Source of the DNA: an uncultured Thermosynechococcus sp.
Lineage (GTDB): Bacteria > Cyanobacteriota > Cyanobacteriia > Thermosynechococcales > Thermosynechococcaceae
Length of the DNA: 37,069 nt
Reading direction: 5' to 3'
Assembly (NCBI RefSeq): GCF_938074695.1
Contig: NZ_CALJEM010000016.1
Span: 1 to 37,069, forward strand
Of this stretch, positions 1-6,485 are shown piece after piece. Positions within the stretch are counted from its first letter, which is position 1. Each line of letters opens with the position of its first letter. Under the pieces are notes generated by a model that saw nothing but the letters and a program-made list of their open reading frames with translations, was not told the DNA's origin and searched no databases. A program made the translations under genes and the position numbers.

Positions 1-1
1 A

Positions 2-403
2 GCATTAGCACTCTTTGTGCCGCCGGAGGGAGGCTTTGAGGGGCGCTATCAACGGCGATTGCGTTCCAAGGGCTATACCACCCTGCATATGAGCGCACCC
101 GGCTTGGGGGATTTAGCCGCCTACCTGACCCAAGAGCACGGCATTCGTCCCCCACACACGGGTAAAGAGAACATTCGCGTTTATTTTCAGCCGCCTTTGG
201 TAACCTACCACTTGGAAAACCTGCCCCCCAATGCCAAGGGACTGGTGCTTTGGCTTATTGATGGCAAGCGGCTCTCAAGACAAGAATTTGCCTACTTGGC
301 ACAGTTGACCCAGACGCTGCCGAAATTTAAGGTGGTGGTCGAAGTGGGGGGCGATCGCTCTGTGCGCTGGGAACCCCTTGCCGATTGGGCTGCTGCTGCT
401 TAA
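2..403 (+). CDS. ndhN: NAD(P)H-quinone oxidoreductase subunit N, 3' part
   Basis: Subunit of the hydrophilic, stromal-side part of the cyanobacterial NDH-1 complex, which takes electrons from ferredoxin to plastoquinone in respiration and cyclic electron flow. The gene enters from the left edge: the reading frame is open from base 2 (ALALFVPPEGG...), so the GTG at 17 is an internal valine and not a start. About 134 codons are present of the roughly 150 usual for the family, so only some 15-20 N-terminal residues are missing. The motifs PPEGGFEGRYQRRLR and the C-terminal VRWEPLADW match NdhN as I remember it from Thermosynechococcus. No domain of known catalytic function is expected; NdhN is a structural subunit. 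Identification is by recall of the family and is strong. Confidence 0.93.
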   Translation, partial: ALALFVPPEGGFEGRYQRRLRSKGYTTLHMSAPGLGDLAAYLTQEHGIRPPHTGKENIRVYFQPPLVTYHLENLPPNAKGLVLWLIDGKRLSRQEFAYLAQLTQTLPKFKVVVEVGGDRSVRWEPLADWAAAA

Positions 404-532
404 GATTCTGATTGGTTGCGTCAATCAACAAACTGCCTACTTCCCCCTTGACAACCCTGCTGAAGTCCTGAAGGATACAGGCTAGGAGGGCGCGATTGCG
501 CCGTATCAAAAATAACCATTGGGGAAGGGACG

Positions 533-793
533 ATGACCTCAAATTCTGATGTTTCAGGGAAGAAAGTGGCAGCCGGCATTTGCGGTATCCTCTTGGGTGC
601 CCTCGGCATTCACAAATTTGTGCTTGGCTACAACACCGAGGGCTTGATTATGCTCTTGGTGAGTCTTTTAACTTGTGGCCTGTTTGCCCCCGTCATGTCC
701 ATCATTGGCCTGATTGAGGGAGTCATTTACCTCACTAAAAGCGATGAGGAATTCTACAGGACGTACATTACTGCTAAAAAAGGCTGGTTCTAG
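533..793 (+). CDS. TM2 domain-containing small membrane protein
   Basis: An 86-residue protein with the TM2 domain layout: a short polar N-terminus, a first hydrophobic helix (about residues 13-30, AAGICGILLGALGIHKF), a turn with the G-x-H-x-F/Y-x-L-G-x motif (GIHKFVLGYNTEG), and a second helix (about 38-68). TM2 proteins are small membrane proteins of mostly unknown function in bacteria. The ATG at 533 follows GGGAAGGGACG, a usable ribosome-binding site. It sits alone between ndhN and dnaX, 130 bp after ndhN. A 5-bp inverted repeat (GGCGC/GCGCC, 489-502) lies in its leader; I cannot tell whether it matters. Family assignment is fairly sure, function unknown. Confidence 0.82.
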   Translation: MTSNSDVSGKKVAAGICGILLGALGIHKFVLGYNTEGLIMLLVSLLTCGLFAPVMSIIGLIEGVIYLTKSDEEFYRTYITAKKGWF

Positions 794-840
794 AAGCTAA
801 AGGCTCTCCCCTCAGGGAAAATCAGGGGCGATCGCTGGCC

Positions 841-849
841 TGCTAAAAT
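841..849 (+). promoter_or_regulatory. Candidate extended -10 promoter element for dnaX
   Basis: TGCTAAAAT fits an extended -10 box (TGn followed by TAAAAT, 844-849). Transcription from it would start near 856, which would leave no leader for the GTG at 857 and supports the start of dnaX at 920. No convincing -35 element is visible. Confidence 0.45.
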
Positions 850-919
850 ATCGGGCGTGGCTCTCCCTTTTGGCAGTTGTAGGTTAAGCACAGGATTTTT
901 TGATATATCTAGTCCAGCA

Positions 920-2674
920 GTGCCCTACGAACCCCTGCATCACAAGTACCGCCCCCAACGCTTTGCAGATCTGGTGGGTCAAGGGGCGATCGCCACCACC
1001 CTGACCCAAGCTATCCTTAAGGGGCGGATTGCCCCCGCCTATCTCTTTTGCGGTCCGCGCGGTACGGGGAAGACCTCCAGTGCTCGGATTCTAGCCAAAT
1101 CCCTGAACTGTCTGAGCAGCCCCAAGCCCACCCCTCATCCCTGTGGTCACTGTGACGTCTGCCAGCAGGTGGCCGGTGGAACCAGTTTGGATGTGATTGA
1201 AATTGATGCCGCAAGCCACACGGGGGTGGACAACATTCGCGAACTCATTGAGAAGGCGCAATTTGCCCCCGTCCAGTGCCGCTACAAAGTCTATGTGATT
1301 GACGAATGCCACATGCTCAGCGTGTCGGCCTTCAATGCCCTGCTCAAAACCCTAGAGGAGCCACCGCCCCATGTCGTCTTTGTTCTGGCCACCACCGATC
1401 CACAGCGAGTTTTGCCGACGATTATTTCCCGCTGCCAGCGTTTTGATTTTCGCCGCATTCCCCTACAAGAAATGGTTGCCCACCTCCAGTCCATTGCCCA
1501 CAAGGAGCAAATTGACATTGAGCCTGCGGCCTTGACATTGGTGGCGCAACTGTCCCAAGGGGGTTTGCGGGATGCTCAAAGCCTTTTGGATCAGTTGAGC
1601 TTGTTTCCGGGACGCATTACCGTCGAACATGTCTGGCAGATCACAGGAGCAGTCCCAGAGCAGGATCTAAAGCAATTGCTGGGGGCGATCGCCCAACGAG
1701 ATGCGGTGGCGATTCTCGAACAGACCCGCCGGTTACTGGAGCGGGGGCGCGATCCGCTGACAATTCTGCAAAATTTGGCCGGTCTCTACCGCGATTTACT
1801 CTTGGCGAAAACGGTTCCTGAACGGCAGGACTTGGTGGCGCTCACCGCAGAAACTTGGCAGGCACTGATTGCCTTGGCCGAGGCGTGGTCTGTGGAAGAG
1901 ATTCTGCAAGCCCAACAGCACCTGCGCACCTGTGAAAGCCAAATTAAACAGAGCAATCAACCCCGTCTCTGGCTGGAAATCAGCATTTTGGGGCTAATCA
2001 CGGAGACAGGGGCACAATCCACGGTGCCGAATGGAACGCCGACTGCCGGTCTCTTGCCCCCTAGGACTGAACCGTCACCTACCCCCCCCAAGGGGTCGGA
2101 AGTTCAACAGGCTCAAATTAAAGACATTCAAATCAAAGCCCCCAACGACTCTAAGGACACTAAAGAGAGGGTTGCTCCAACCGAACCGCAGGCAGAAAAT
2201 ACCGAAGGCGTGTGGCATGAAGCACTCCAGCTCTTGCAGCAGATGCAAATGAGTACCTATGCGCTGCTTTCGCAGCATGGTCATCTGCGACGGGTGAGCG
2301 ATCGCGAGGTGCACATCGGCATTGTCAATCAACCGCTGTTAAACATGACGAAAAATAACCAAGCCAAAATTGAAGCCGCCTTTTCCCAAGTTTTAGGCCG
2401 CCGCATCAGAGTTGTCTTGGAGATTGCCCCGCCGCCCCACAAAACCAACCCTGCATCAAAAGCCAAGGAGCCGCCGCAACCCACCGCTGTCCCACCCCCC
2501 CCGCCACCAGTACCAACCCCTGCCCCTCCCTCTACTGCGCCCGATCGGGTGCGGGAATCCGCTGAAAAACTGGCGCGCTTCTTTAACGGCGTGGTGATTC
2601 ACTTACCCGATGCAGAAGAAAGTCCAGACACCCCCATTGCTGAAGTCTCTGAAGAGGATGAACTTGAGTTTTAA
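920..2674 (+). CDS. dnaX: DNA polymerase III subunit gamma/tau
   Basis: Clamp-loader ATPase that drives loading of the beta clamp and links the two polymerase cores. I start at GTG 920 (MPYEPLHHKYRPQRF), because this is the conserved N-terminus; the frame is open back to 857 but those 21 residues look unrelated and lie at the probable transcription start. Visible features: Walker A GPRGTGKT (45-52), zinc-finger cysteines C64, C75, C78 and C81, Walker B with YVIDECHML (about 127-135), and the SRC sensor motif (IISRCQRFDF). Domain III follows, then a long proline-rich linker and an acidic tail ending SEEDELEF, so the product is of tau length (584 aa). No intein interrupts the ATPase, unlike the DnaX of Synechocystis. 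Two runs of eight C lie in the linker region (2082-2089 and 2495-2502). Confidence 0.95.
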   Translation: MPYEPLHHKYRPQRFADLVGQGAIATTLTQAILKGRIAPAYLFCGPRGTGKTSSARILAKSLNCLSSPKPTPHPCGHCDVCQQVAGGTSLDVIEIDAASHTGVDNIRELIEKAQFAPVQCRYKVYVIDECHMLSVSAFNALLKTLEEPPPHVVFVLATTDPQRVLPTIISRCQRFDFRRIPLQEMVAHLQSIAHKEQIDIEPAALTLVAQLSQGGLRDAQSLLDQLSLFPGRITVEHVWQITGAVPEQDLKQLLGAIAQRDAVAILEQTRRLLERGRDPLTILQNLAGLYRDLLLAKTVPERQDLVALTAETWQALIALAEAWSVEEILQAQQHLRTCESQIKQSNQPRLWLEISILGLITETGAQSTVPNGTPTAGLLPPRTEPSPTPPKGSEVQQAQIKDIQIKAPNDSKDTKERVAPTEPQAENTEGVWHEALQLLQQMQMSTYALLSQHGHLRRVSDREVHIGIVNQPLLNMTKNNQAKIEAAFSQVLGRRIRVVLEIAPPPHKTNPASKAKEPPQPTAVPPPPPPVPTPAPPSTAPDRVRESAEKLARFFNGVVIHLPDAEESPDTPIAEVSEEDELEF

Positions 2675-2790
2675 GGGATCTCGGGTTCTAGGCTGAATCT
2701 GGCGATTCGGCAACAGCAAGATGCAGTTGAATTTTCGGCTCTGCATCAAGGGGGGTCTCTCCGCCACGCTTGTCAAAAAGGTTGTCAAGT

Positions 2791-2971
2791 CTAGGCCGCA
2801 ACAGTCTGGAGCGCACTCCGCCCTTCCCCCAACAGCAAAATTGCTCCCCGTTGGTTACCCCGACTTAGGTGATGGCAGGCCACGGCAATTTGCAGCAGGC
2901 CTTGGTAAAACCTGCGCTCAGGTTCATAGGGCTTCAAGGGTGTCATGGCAGGCATAGAATTCGCCGCGGTT
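2791..2971 (-). pseudogene. Remnant of a DUF309-family gene (frameshifted, truncated)
   Basis: Two minus-strand frames each carry one part of a DUF309 protein. Frame A (2971 down to 2927) reads NRGEFYACHDTLEAL, the conserved first helix of the family, and then meets TGA. Frame B (2925 down to the stop at 2791) reads EPERRFYQGLLQIAVACHHL and continues SRGNQRGAILLLGEG, the conserved second half. In the family these blocks are joined by about five residues (LEALW-MEA-), so a short out-of-frame deletion near 2926 fits. Upstream of frame A there is a stop and no good start, and frame B ends early after LQTVAA. The gene is therefore broken in at least two places. Intact members are usually about 130-150 residues and of unknown function. 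This remnant fills most of the 394-bp space between dnaX and psb29. Confidence 0.75.
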
Positions 2972-2996
2972 ACGAGGGCAAGCTCAGGACGCATCA

Positions 2997-3025
2997 TTGA
3001 TTGGGAAAGCGCAATGGGCAATAAT
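2997..3025 (+). promoter_or_regulatory. Candidate promoter for psb29
   Basis: TTGATT (2997-3002) and AATAAT (3020-3025) are separated by 17 bp, a good sigma-70-type spacing. Transcription would start near 3032 and leave a leader of about 37 nt before the GTG at 3069. It lies inside the decayed 5' region of the DUF309 remnant on the other strand. Confidence 0.5.
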
Positions 3026-3068
3026 AGTAAAGAATCATGACATTTTTTAACGAATATCGGCAGAGCTT

Positions 3069-3737
3069 GTGCAAAATCCTCGAACTGTCTCTGATACCAA
3101 ACGCGCCTTTTATGCAGCTCACAGGCGTCCCATTCACTCGATCTACCGCCGCTTTATTGAGGAACTGCTGGTTGAAATTCATCTGCTGCGCGTCAATATA
3201 GAGTTTCGCTACTCTCCTCTCTTTGCTCTAGGGGTGGTTACCGCCTTTGACCAGTTTATGGAGGGGTATCGGCCCGCGGACGATCGCGCCAATATTTTTC
3301 ATGCCCTCTGTGTGGCTGAGGAAATGGACCCCCAACAGCTCAGGGAAGATGCCGCCCGCTGGCAACAATACCAAGGCTGCTCCCTCAGTCAAATTCTGGA
3401 GGAACTCGGCAGCGACAACCCCAGTGCTCCCCTGCACAGCCTCAACCATGAGGGGAAATATAGCCGCCTCCATGCCGTGGGACTGTATGCCTTTTTGCAG
3501 CAGTTGGCGGGGAATGTAACAGCAAATCTCAATGAAACATTGGATCAATTGGCACCGCTGGTTAAACTACCCATTGAGAAAGTCAAGCGCGATCTTGAAC
3601 TCTACCGCAGTAACCTTGACAAAATGAATCAGGCTCGCAGTCTAATGAAGGAACTGGTGGAGCAAGAACGCAAGCGACGTGCCCAGCAAGCCGCTTCTCC
3701 CCCTGTCGTGGATGCCAGTTCCGATGCGCCCGCTTGA
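3069..3737 (+). CDS. psb29: Photosystem II biogenesis protein Psb29/Thf1
   Basis: Thylakoid formation protein (Thf1, Psb29), needed for normal photosystem II repair; from the literature it is associated with FtsH proteases that degrade damaged D1. It starts with GTG at 3069 (MQNPRTVSDTKRAFY), the conserved N-terminus. The 222-residue helical protein carries the family blocks RPIHSIYRRFIEELLVEIHL, LFALGVVTAFDQFMEGY and HEGKYSRLHAVGLYAFL, and a C-terminal coiled coil with basic residues (about 185-212, ELVEQERKRRAQQ). No membrane segment is seen. The 3' end overlaps the start of the HAD-like gene by 14 bp, so translation of the two is probably coupled. Identification is strong. Confidence 0.94.
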   Translation: MQNPRTVSDTKRAFYAAHRRPIHSIYRRFIEELLVEIHLLRVNIEFRYSPLFALGVVTAFDQFMEGYRPADDRANIFHALCVAEEMDPQQLREDAARWQQYQGCSLSQILEELGSDNPSAPLHSLNHEGKYSRLHAVGLYAFLQQLAGNVTANLNETLDQLAPLVKLPIEKVKRDLELYRSNLDKMNQARSLMKELVEQERKRRAQQAASPPVVDASSDAPA

Positions 3738-4470
3738 GCCGCCTCAACTCATTACCCTCGATGCGGTTGGGACGCTCTTCGGCCTCAGGGAATCCGTAGG
3801 TACTACCTATGGCCGTTTTGCTGCGGCAGTGGGGGTTCAAGTGGATCCAGCAGCACTGGATGTGGCGTTTTTTCAGGCCTTTAAGGCTGCCCCCCCTTGT
3901 GCTTTTCCTTATCTGGAGGCCCCCCAACGCTCAGAGGCTGAATTCAAATGGTGGCAAGCGGTTGCGGCAGACACGTTTCGACGTGCGGGCGTGCTGGATC
4001 AATTTGCCGATTTTGATACGTTTTTTGCCCCGGTCTTTGCCTACTATGCCACGGCTGAACCGTGGGTGCTTTATGGGGATGTCTTACCTGTTTTGACAGA
4101 TTGGCAAGCGCAGGGCATTCCCTTGAGGGTGGTGTCAAATTTTGATAGCCGTTTGTACGGTATTTTAGAGACCTTGGGGTTAGTGCCGTTTTTTAAGGGG
4201 GTATGGATTTCCAGTGAAGTGGGAGCGGCAAAACCGGATCGACTCATCTTTGAGCGGGCAGTGACCCCCTATCCGACCTCTCAGGTGTGGCATATTGGCG
4301 ATAGTTGGGAGGAGGATGTTCTCGGTGCCCAAGGCGCTGGTCTGCAAGCAATTTGGCTGCGGCGCGATCGCCCATTGTTGCCGGATCCGACCCTGAACGC
4401 GACTCTAGCCGTGCCACAAATTGCTGACCTCACAGGGGCGCAAGTTATACTGAGGGGGACAGCGTCATGA
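3724..4470 (+). CDS. HAD-superfamily hydrolase-like protein (HDHD3/REG-2 type)
   Basis: Haloacid-dehalogenase fold protein of 248 residues if started at ATG 3724 (MRPLEPPQLITLDAVGTLF); ATG 3712 would add four residues. Visible motifs: motif I LDAVGTLF with nucleophile D13, motif II VVSNFD, motif III AAKPDRLIF with the lysine, and motif IV HIGDSWEEDVLGA with acidic residues. In motif I the usual second aspartate (D-x-D) is valine (V15), which in true phosphatases is the general acid, so phosphatase activity is doubtful. The substrate cannot be read from the sequence. The gene lies between psb29 and ndbB with overlaps at both ends (the stop overlaps the ndbB ATG), so it belongs to the same transcript. 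Overall family is sure, start and activity are not. Confidence 0.85.
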   Translation: MRPLEPPQLITLDAVGTLFGLRESVGTTYGRFAAAVGVQVDPAALDVAFFQAFKAAPPCAFPYLEAPQRSEAEFKWWQAVAADTFRRAGVLDQFADFDTFFAPVFAYYATAEPWVLYGDVLPVLTDWQAQGIPLRVVSNFDSRLYGILETLGLVPFFKGVWISSEVGAAKPDRLIFERAVTPYPTSQVWHIGDSWEEDVLGAQGAGLQAIWLRRDRPLLPDPTLNATLAVPQIADLTGAQVILRGTAS

Positions 4471-5669
4471 CAGAATCAGCAGTGACTAGTCAAATTTGCA
4501 TTCTCGGTGGTGGCTTTGGTGGGCTTTATACCGCCCTACGACTTGCCCAATTCCCTTGGGATTCCTCTCCAGAGATCACCCTTGTCGATCACAGCGATCG
4601 CTTTGTGTTTACCCCCCTGCTCTATGAACTGATTACTGGGGAGCTACAGGCATGGGAAATTGCGCCGCCTTTTGTGGAGTTGCTCAAGGAGACTCCCGTG
4701 GTTTTTCATCAGGGAACGGTGGCCGCTGTCGATCTCAAGACAAAAACGGTGCACTTGAGCGAGGGCAACCCTCTCACCTATGAAAAACTGGTTCTCGCCC
4801 TAGGGGGGGAAACCCCAAAGAATAGCATCCCCGGTGTGGCGGAGTACGCCTTGACCTTCCGTACCCTTGGGGATGCTTACCGCCTAGAGGAGGTGCTGCA
4901 ACGGTGCGAGCGCTCCGATCGCGATCGCATTCGGGTTGTGGTGGTGGGTGCAGGGCCAAGTGGGGTGGAATTGGCCTGTAAACTCGCAGAGCGCTTGGGG
5001 AGCCGCGGGCGCATTCGCCTTGTGGATCGCAACCCTGAGATTCTCAAGTCTTCCCCAAAGTTTAATCGCAGGGCGGCTCTGCGCGCCCTCGAAGACCGTG
5101 GGGTGTGGATTGATTTAGAGACAACCCCTGTGGCGGTGACAGCAGATCGCATTTCGCTGCAATACAAAGACCGCGTGGATGAGCTGCCTGTGGATATTGT
5201 GCTGTGGACGGTGGGGACAGCGGTTTCACCCGTGATTGCTGCCCTTGACTTGCCCAAAACAGCGACGGGTCGCCTTCAGGTGATGCCCACACTCCAAGTT
5301 TTGGATCACCCAGAGATTTTTGCCCTTGGAGACGCTGCGGATGCGGTGGATGACCAAGGACAAGCCATTCCCCACACAGCCCAAGCGGCGTTCCAGCAGG
5401 CAGATTATGCCGCTTGGAATCTTTGGGCAAGTCTGAGCGATCGCCCCCTCCTTCCCTGTCGTTATTCCCACCTCGGTGAAATGCTCACCCTGGGCACCGA
5501 TCGCGCCGCCTTGGCCGGTCTGGGACTGACCCTTGATGGCCCGCTGGCCTACTTGGCGCGGCGACTGGCTTATCTCTACCGCATGCCTACCCTAGAACAC
5601 CAACTGAAGGTGGGGCTACACTGGATGGCGAAGCCGATTTTAGATCTGTTGACCGGCATTGCAAACTAG
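4467..5669 (+). CDS. ndbB: Type II NAD(P)H dehydrogenase NdbB, demethylphylloquinone reductase type
   Basis: FAD-dependent two-dinucleotide-binding-domain oxidoreductase of 400 residues. It has the FAD-binding [15 protein letters not shown] near the N-terminus (about 8-22), the NAD(P)H-binding [14 protein letters not shown] (about 155-168), and the C-terminal FAD motif [10 protein letters not shown]. The conserved tail [18 protein letters not shown], then [16 protein letters not shown], closely resembles Synechocystis Slr1743 (NdbB). From the literature that enzyme reduces demethylphylloquinone so that it can be methylated in the last step of phylloquinone synthesis. The ATG at 4467 overlaps the stop of the preceding gene (ATGA). 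It is followed by ruvC after only five bases, so the cluster is read as one unit. No membrane helix is evident; such enzymes are peripheral. NDH-2 family certain, NdbB orthology likely. Confidence 0.88.
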   Translation: MTESAVTSQICILGGGFGGLYTALRLAQFPWDSSPEITLVDHSDRFVFTPLLYELITGELQAWEIAPPFVELLKETPVVFHQGTVAAVDLKTKTVHLSEGNPLTYEKLVLALGGETPKNSIPGVAEYALTFRTLGDAYRLEEVLQRCERSDRDRIRVVVVGAGPSGVELACKLAERLGSRGRIRLVDRNPEILKSSPKFNRRAALRALEDRGVWIDLETTPVAVTADRISLQYKDRVDELPVDIVLWTVGTAVSPVIAALDLPKTATGRLQVMPTLQVLDHPEIFALGDAADAVDDQGQAIPHTAQAAFQQADYAAWNLWASLSDRPLLPCRYSHLGEMLTLGTDRAALAGLGLTLDGPLAYLARRLAYLYRMPTLEHQLKVGLHWMAKPILDLLTGIAN

Positions 5670-5674
5670 AAGGT

Positions 5675-6154
5675 GTGCGCATCCTTGGCTTAGACCCCGG
5701 CCTTGCTACCCTTGGCTATGGCTGTATTGAGGTGCAGGGCAACACCTGCCAAGTGTGTGATTTTGGCGTCATCACTACCCCTGCCCATACCCCCATGGGC
5801 GATCGCCTCCAGAGTCTCTACAGCGATCTGCACACCCTCATTCCCGCCCTCCAACCGGATTGGGTGGCTTTGGAGCGGCTCTTCTTCTACAAAATGAGTC
5901 ACACAATTCTGGTTGCTCAAGCGCGGGGTGTGATTCTTTTAGTGCTCAGTCAACTCCACTGTCCCCTCATGGAATTCACTCCTCCCCAAGTGAAGCAAGC
6001 TCTCACCGGCTATGGCAATGCCACGAAAATGGACATGCAACAGGCGGTGCAACGGGAACTCCATCTCAGCCACCTACCCCAGCCCGATGATGCTGCTGAT
6101 GCCCTAGCAATCGCCCTCACGGCGAGTCGTCACTGCGACGGTATCAATGGTTAA
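5675..6154 (+). CDS. ruvC: Holliday junction endonuclease RuvC
   Basis: Resolvase that cuts four-way DNA junctions together with the RuvAB motor. The 159-residue protein has the RNase H-like fold motifs of the family: [10 protein letters not shown] with D7, LERLFFYKM with E67, QARGVILL, and the C-terminal [11 protein letters not shown] with D139 and D142, which complete the four acidic catalytic residues. It starts with GTG at 5675, giving the conserved M-R-I-L-G-L-D start; a GTG two bases earlier is out of frame. The gene follows ndbB by five bases with AGAAGG as a weak ribosome-binding site. Its last 51 bp overlap a small gene on the opposite strand. Confidence 0.95.
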   Translation: MRILGLDPGLATLGYGCIEVQGNTCQVCDFGVITTPAHTPMGDRLQSLYSDLHTLIPALQPDWVALERLFFYKMSHTILVAQARGVILLVLSQLHCPLMEFTPPQVKQALTGYGNATKMDMQQAVQRELHLSHLPQPDDAADALAIALTASRHCDGING

Positions 6155-6373
6155 CCACGCAACTTCTACGGCTTCACTGAGCCATTGACGTGTTTTGCGA
6201 TCCAGTAGGTCATCCTCTGCAAGTACCCATTCCTGAATCTGGGTCAGACTGTGGCCTTGGGCACGGCAAATCATAGTTACGCCGGCGATCGCTGCGGCAA
6301 CCACCTCTTCACTAACCGGCTGCTGGCTGAGGGCCGCCATTTCTTCAAGAGTCCTTGGAATGGGATAATGCAT
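6104..6373 (-). CDS. Small conserved protein of unknown function
   Basis: An 89-residue, mostly helical protein ([19 protein letters not shown]...) which I do not recognise by name. I start at the ATG at 6373 because the protein-like sequence begins there; the longer frame up to 6556 runs into the opposite gene and reads as noise. No signal peptide, membrane helix or catalytic motif is visible. Helices around residues 20-40 ([20 protein letters not shown]) and 65-80 ([18 protein letters not shown]) suggest a small soluble domain. Its 3' end overlaps ruvC in a convergent arrangement by 51 bp. It is divergent from the CruA-like gene, with a 112-bp intergenic region that holds nested inverted repeats. 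Confidence 0.65.
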   Translation of the reverse strand: MHYPIPRTLEEMAALSQQPVSEEVVAAAIAGVTMICRAQGHSLTQIQEWVLAEDDLLDRKTRQWLSEAVEVAWLTIDTVAVTTRREGDC

Positions 6374-6400
6374 AGGGCAACAGGGGAATTCTGAGAAATC

Positions 6401-6438
6401 GTAAACTCTCTTAAACTGTTTAGTACAGTGCAGTTTAC
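6401..6438. promoter_or_regulatory. Nested inverted repeats between divergent genes
   Basis: GTAAACT (6401-6407) and AGTTTAC (6432-6438) form a 7-bp inverted repeat. Inside it ACTGT (6415-6419) and ACAGT (6425-6429) form a second one. They lie between the small minus-strand gene and the CruA-like gene and could be an operator or a hairpin; no known site was recognised. Confidence 0.35.
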
Positions 6439-6485
6439 GCCAAATTGTGCCCTTGTCAAGCTCCCTAGCAGACTTTTGAAACAAA

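Noticed and set aside
17-403. GTG at 17 as the start of a 128-residue gene
   Set aside because: The frame is open to the window edge and the upstream residues (ALALF) continue the NdhN sequence, so this is a truncated gene and the GTG is internal.
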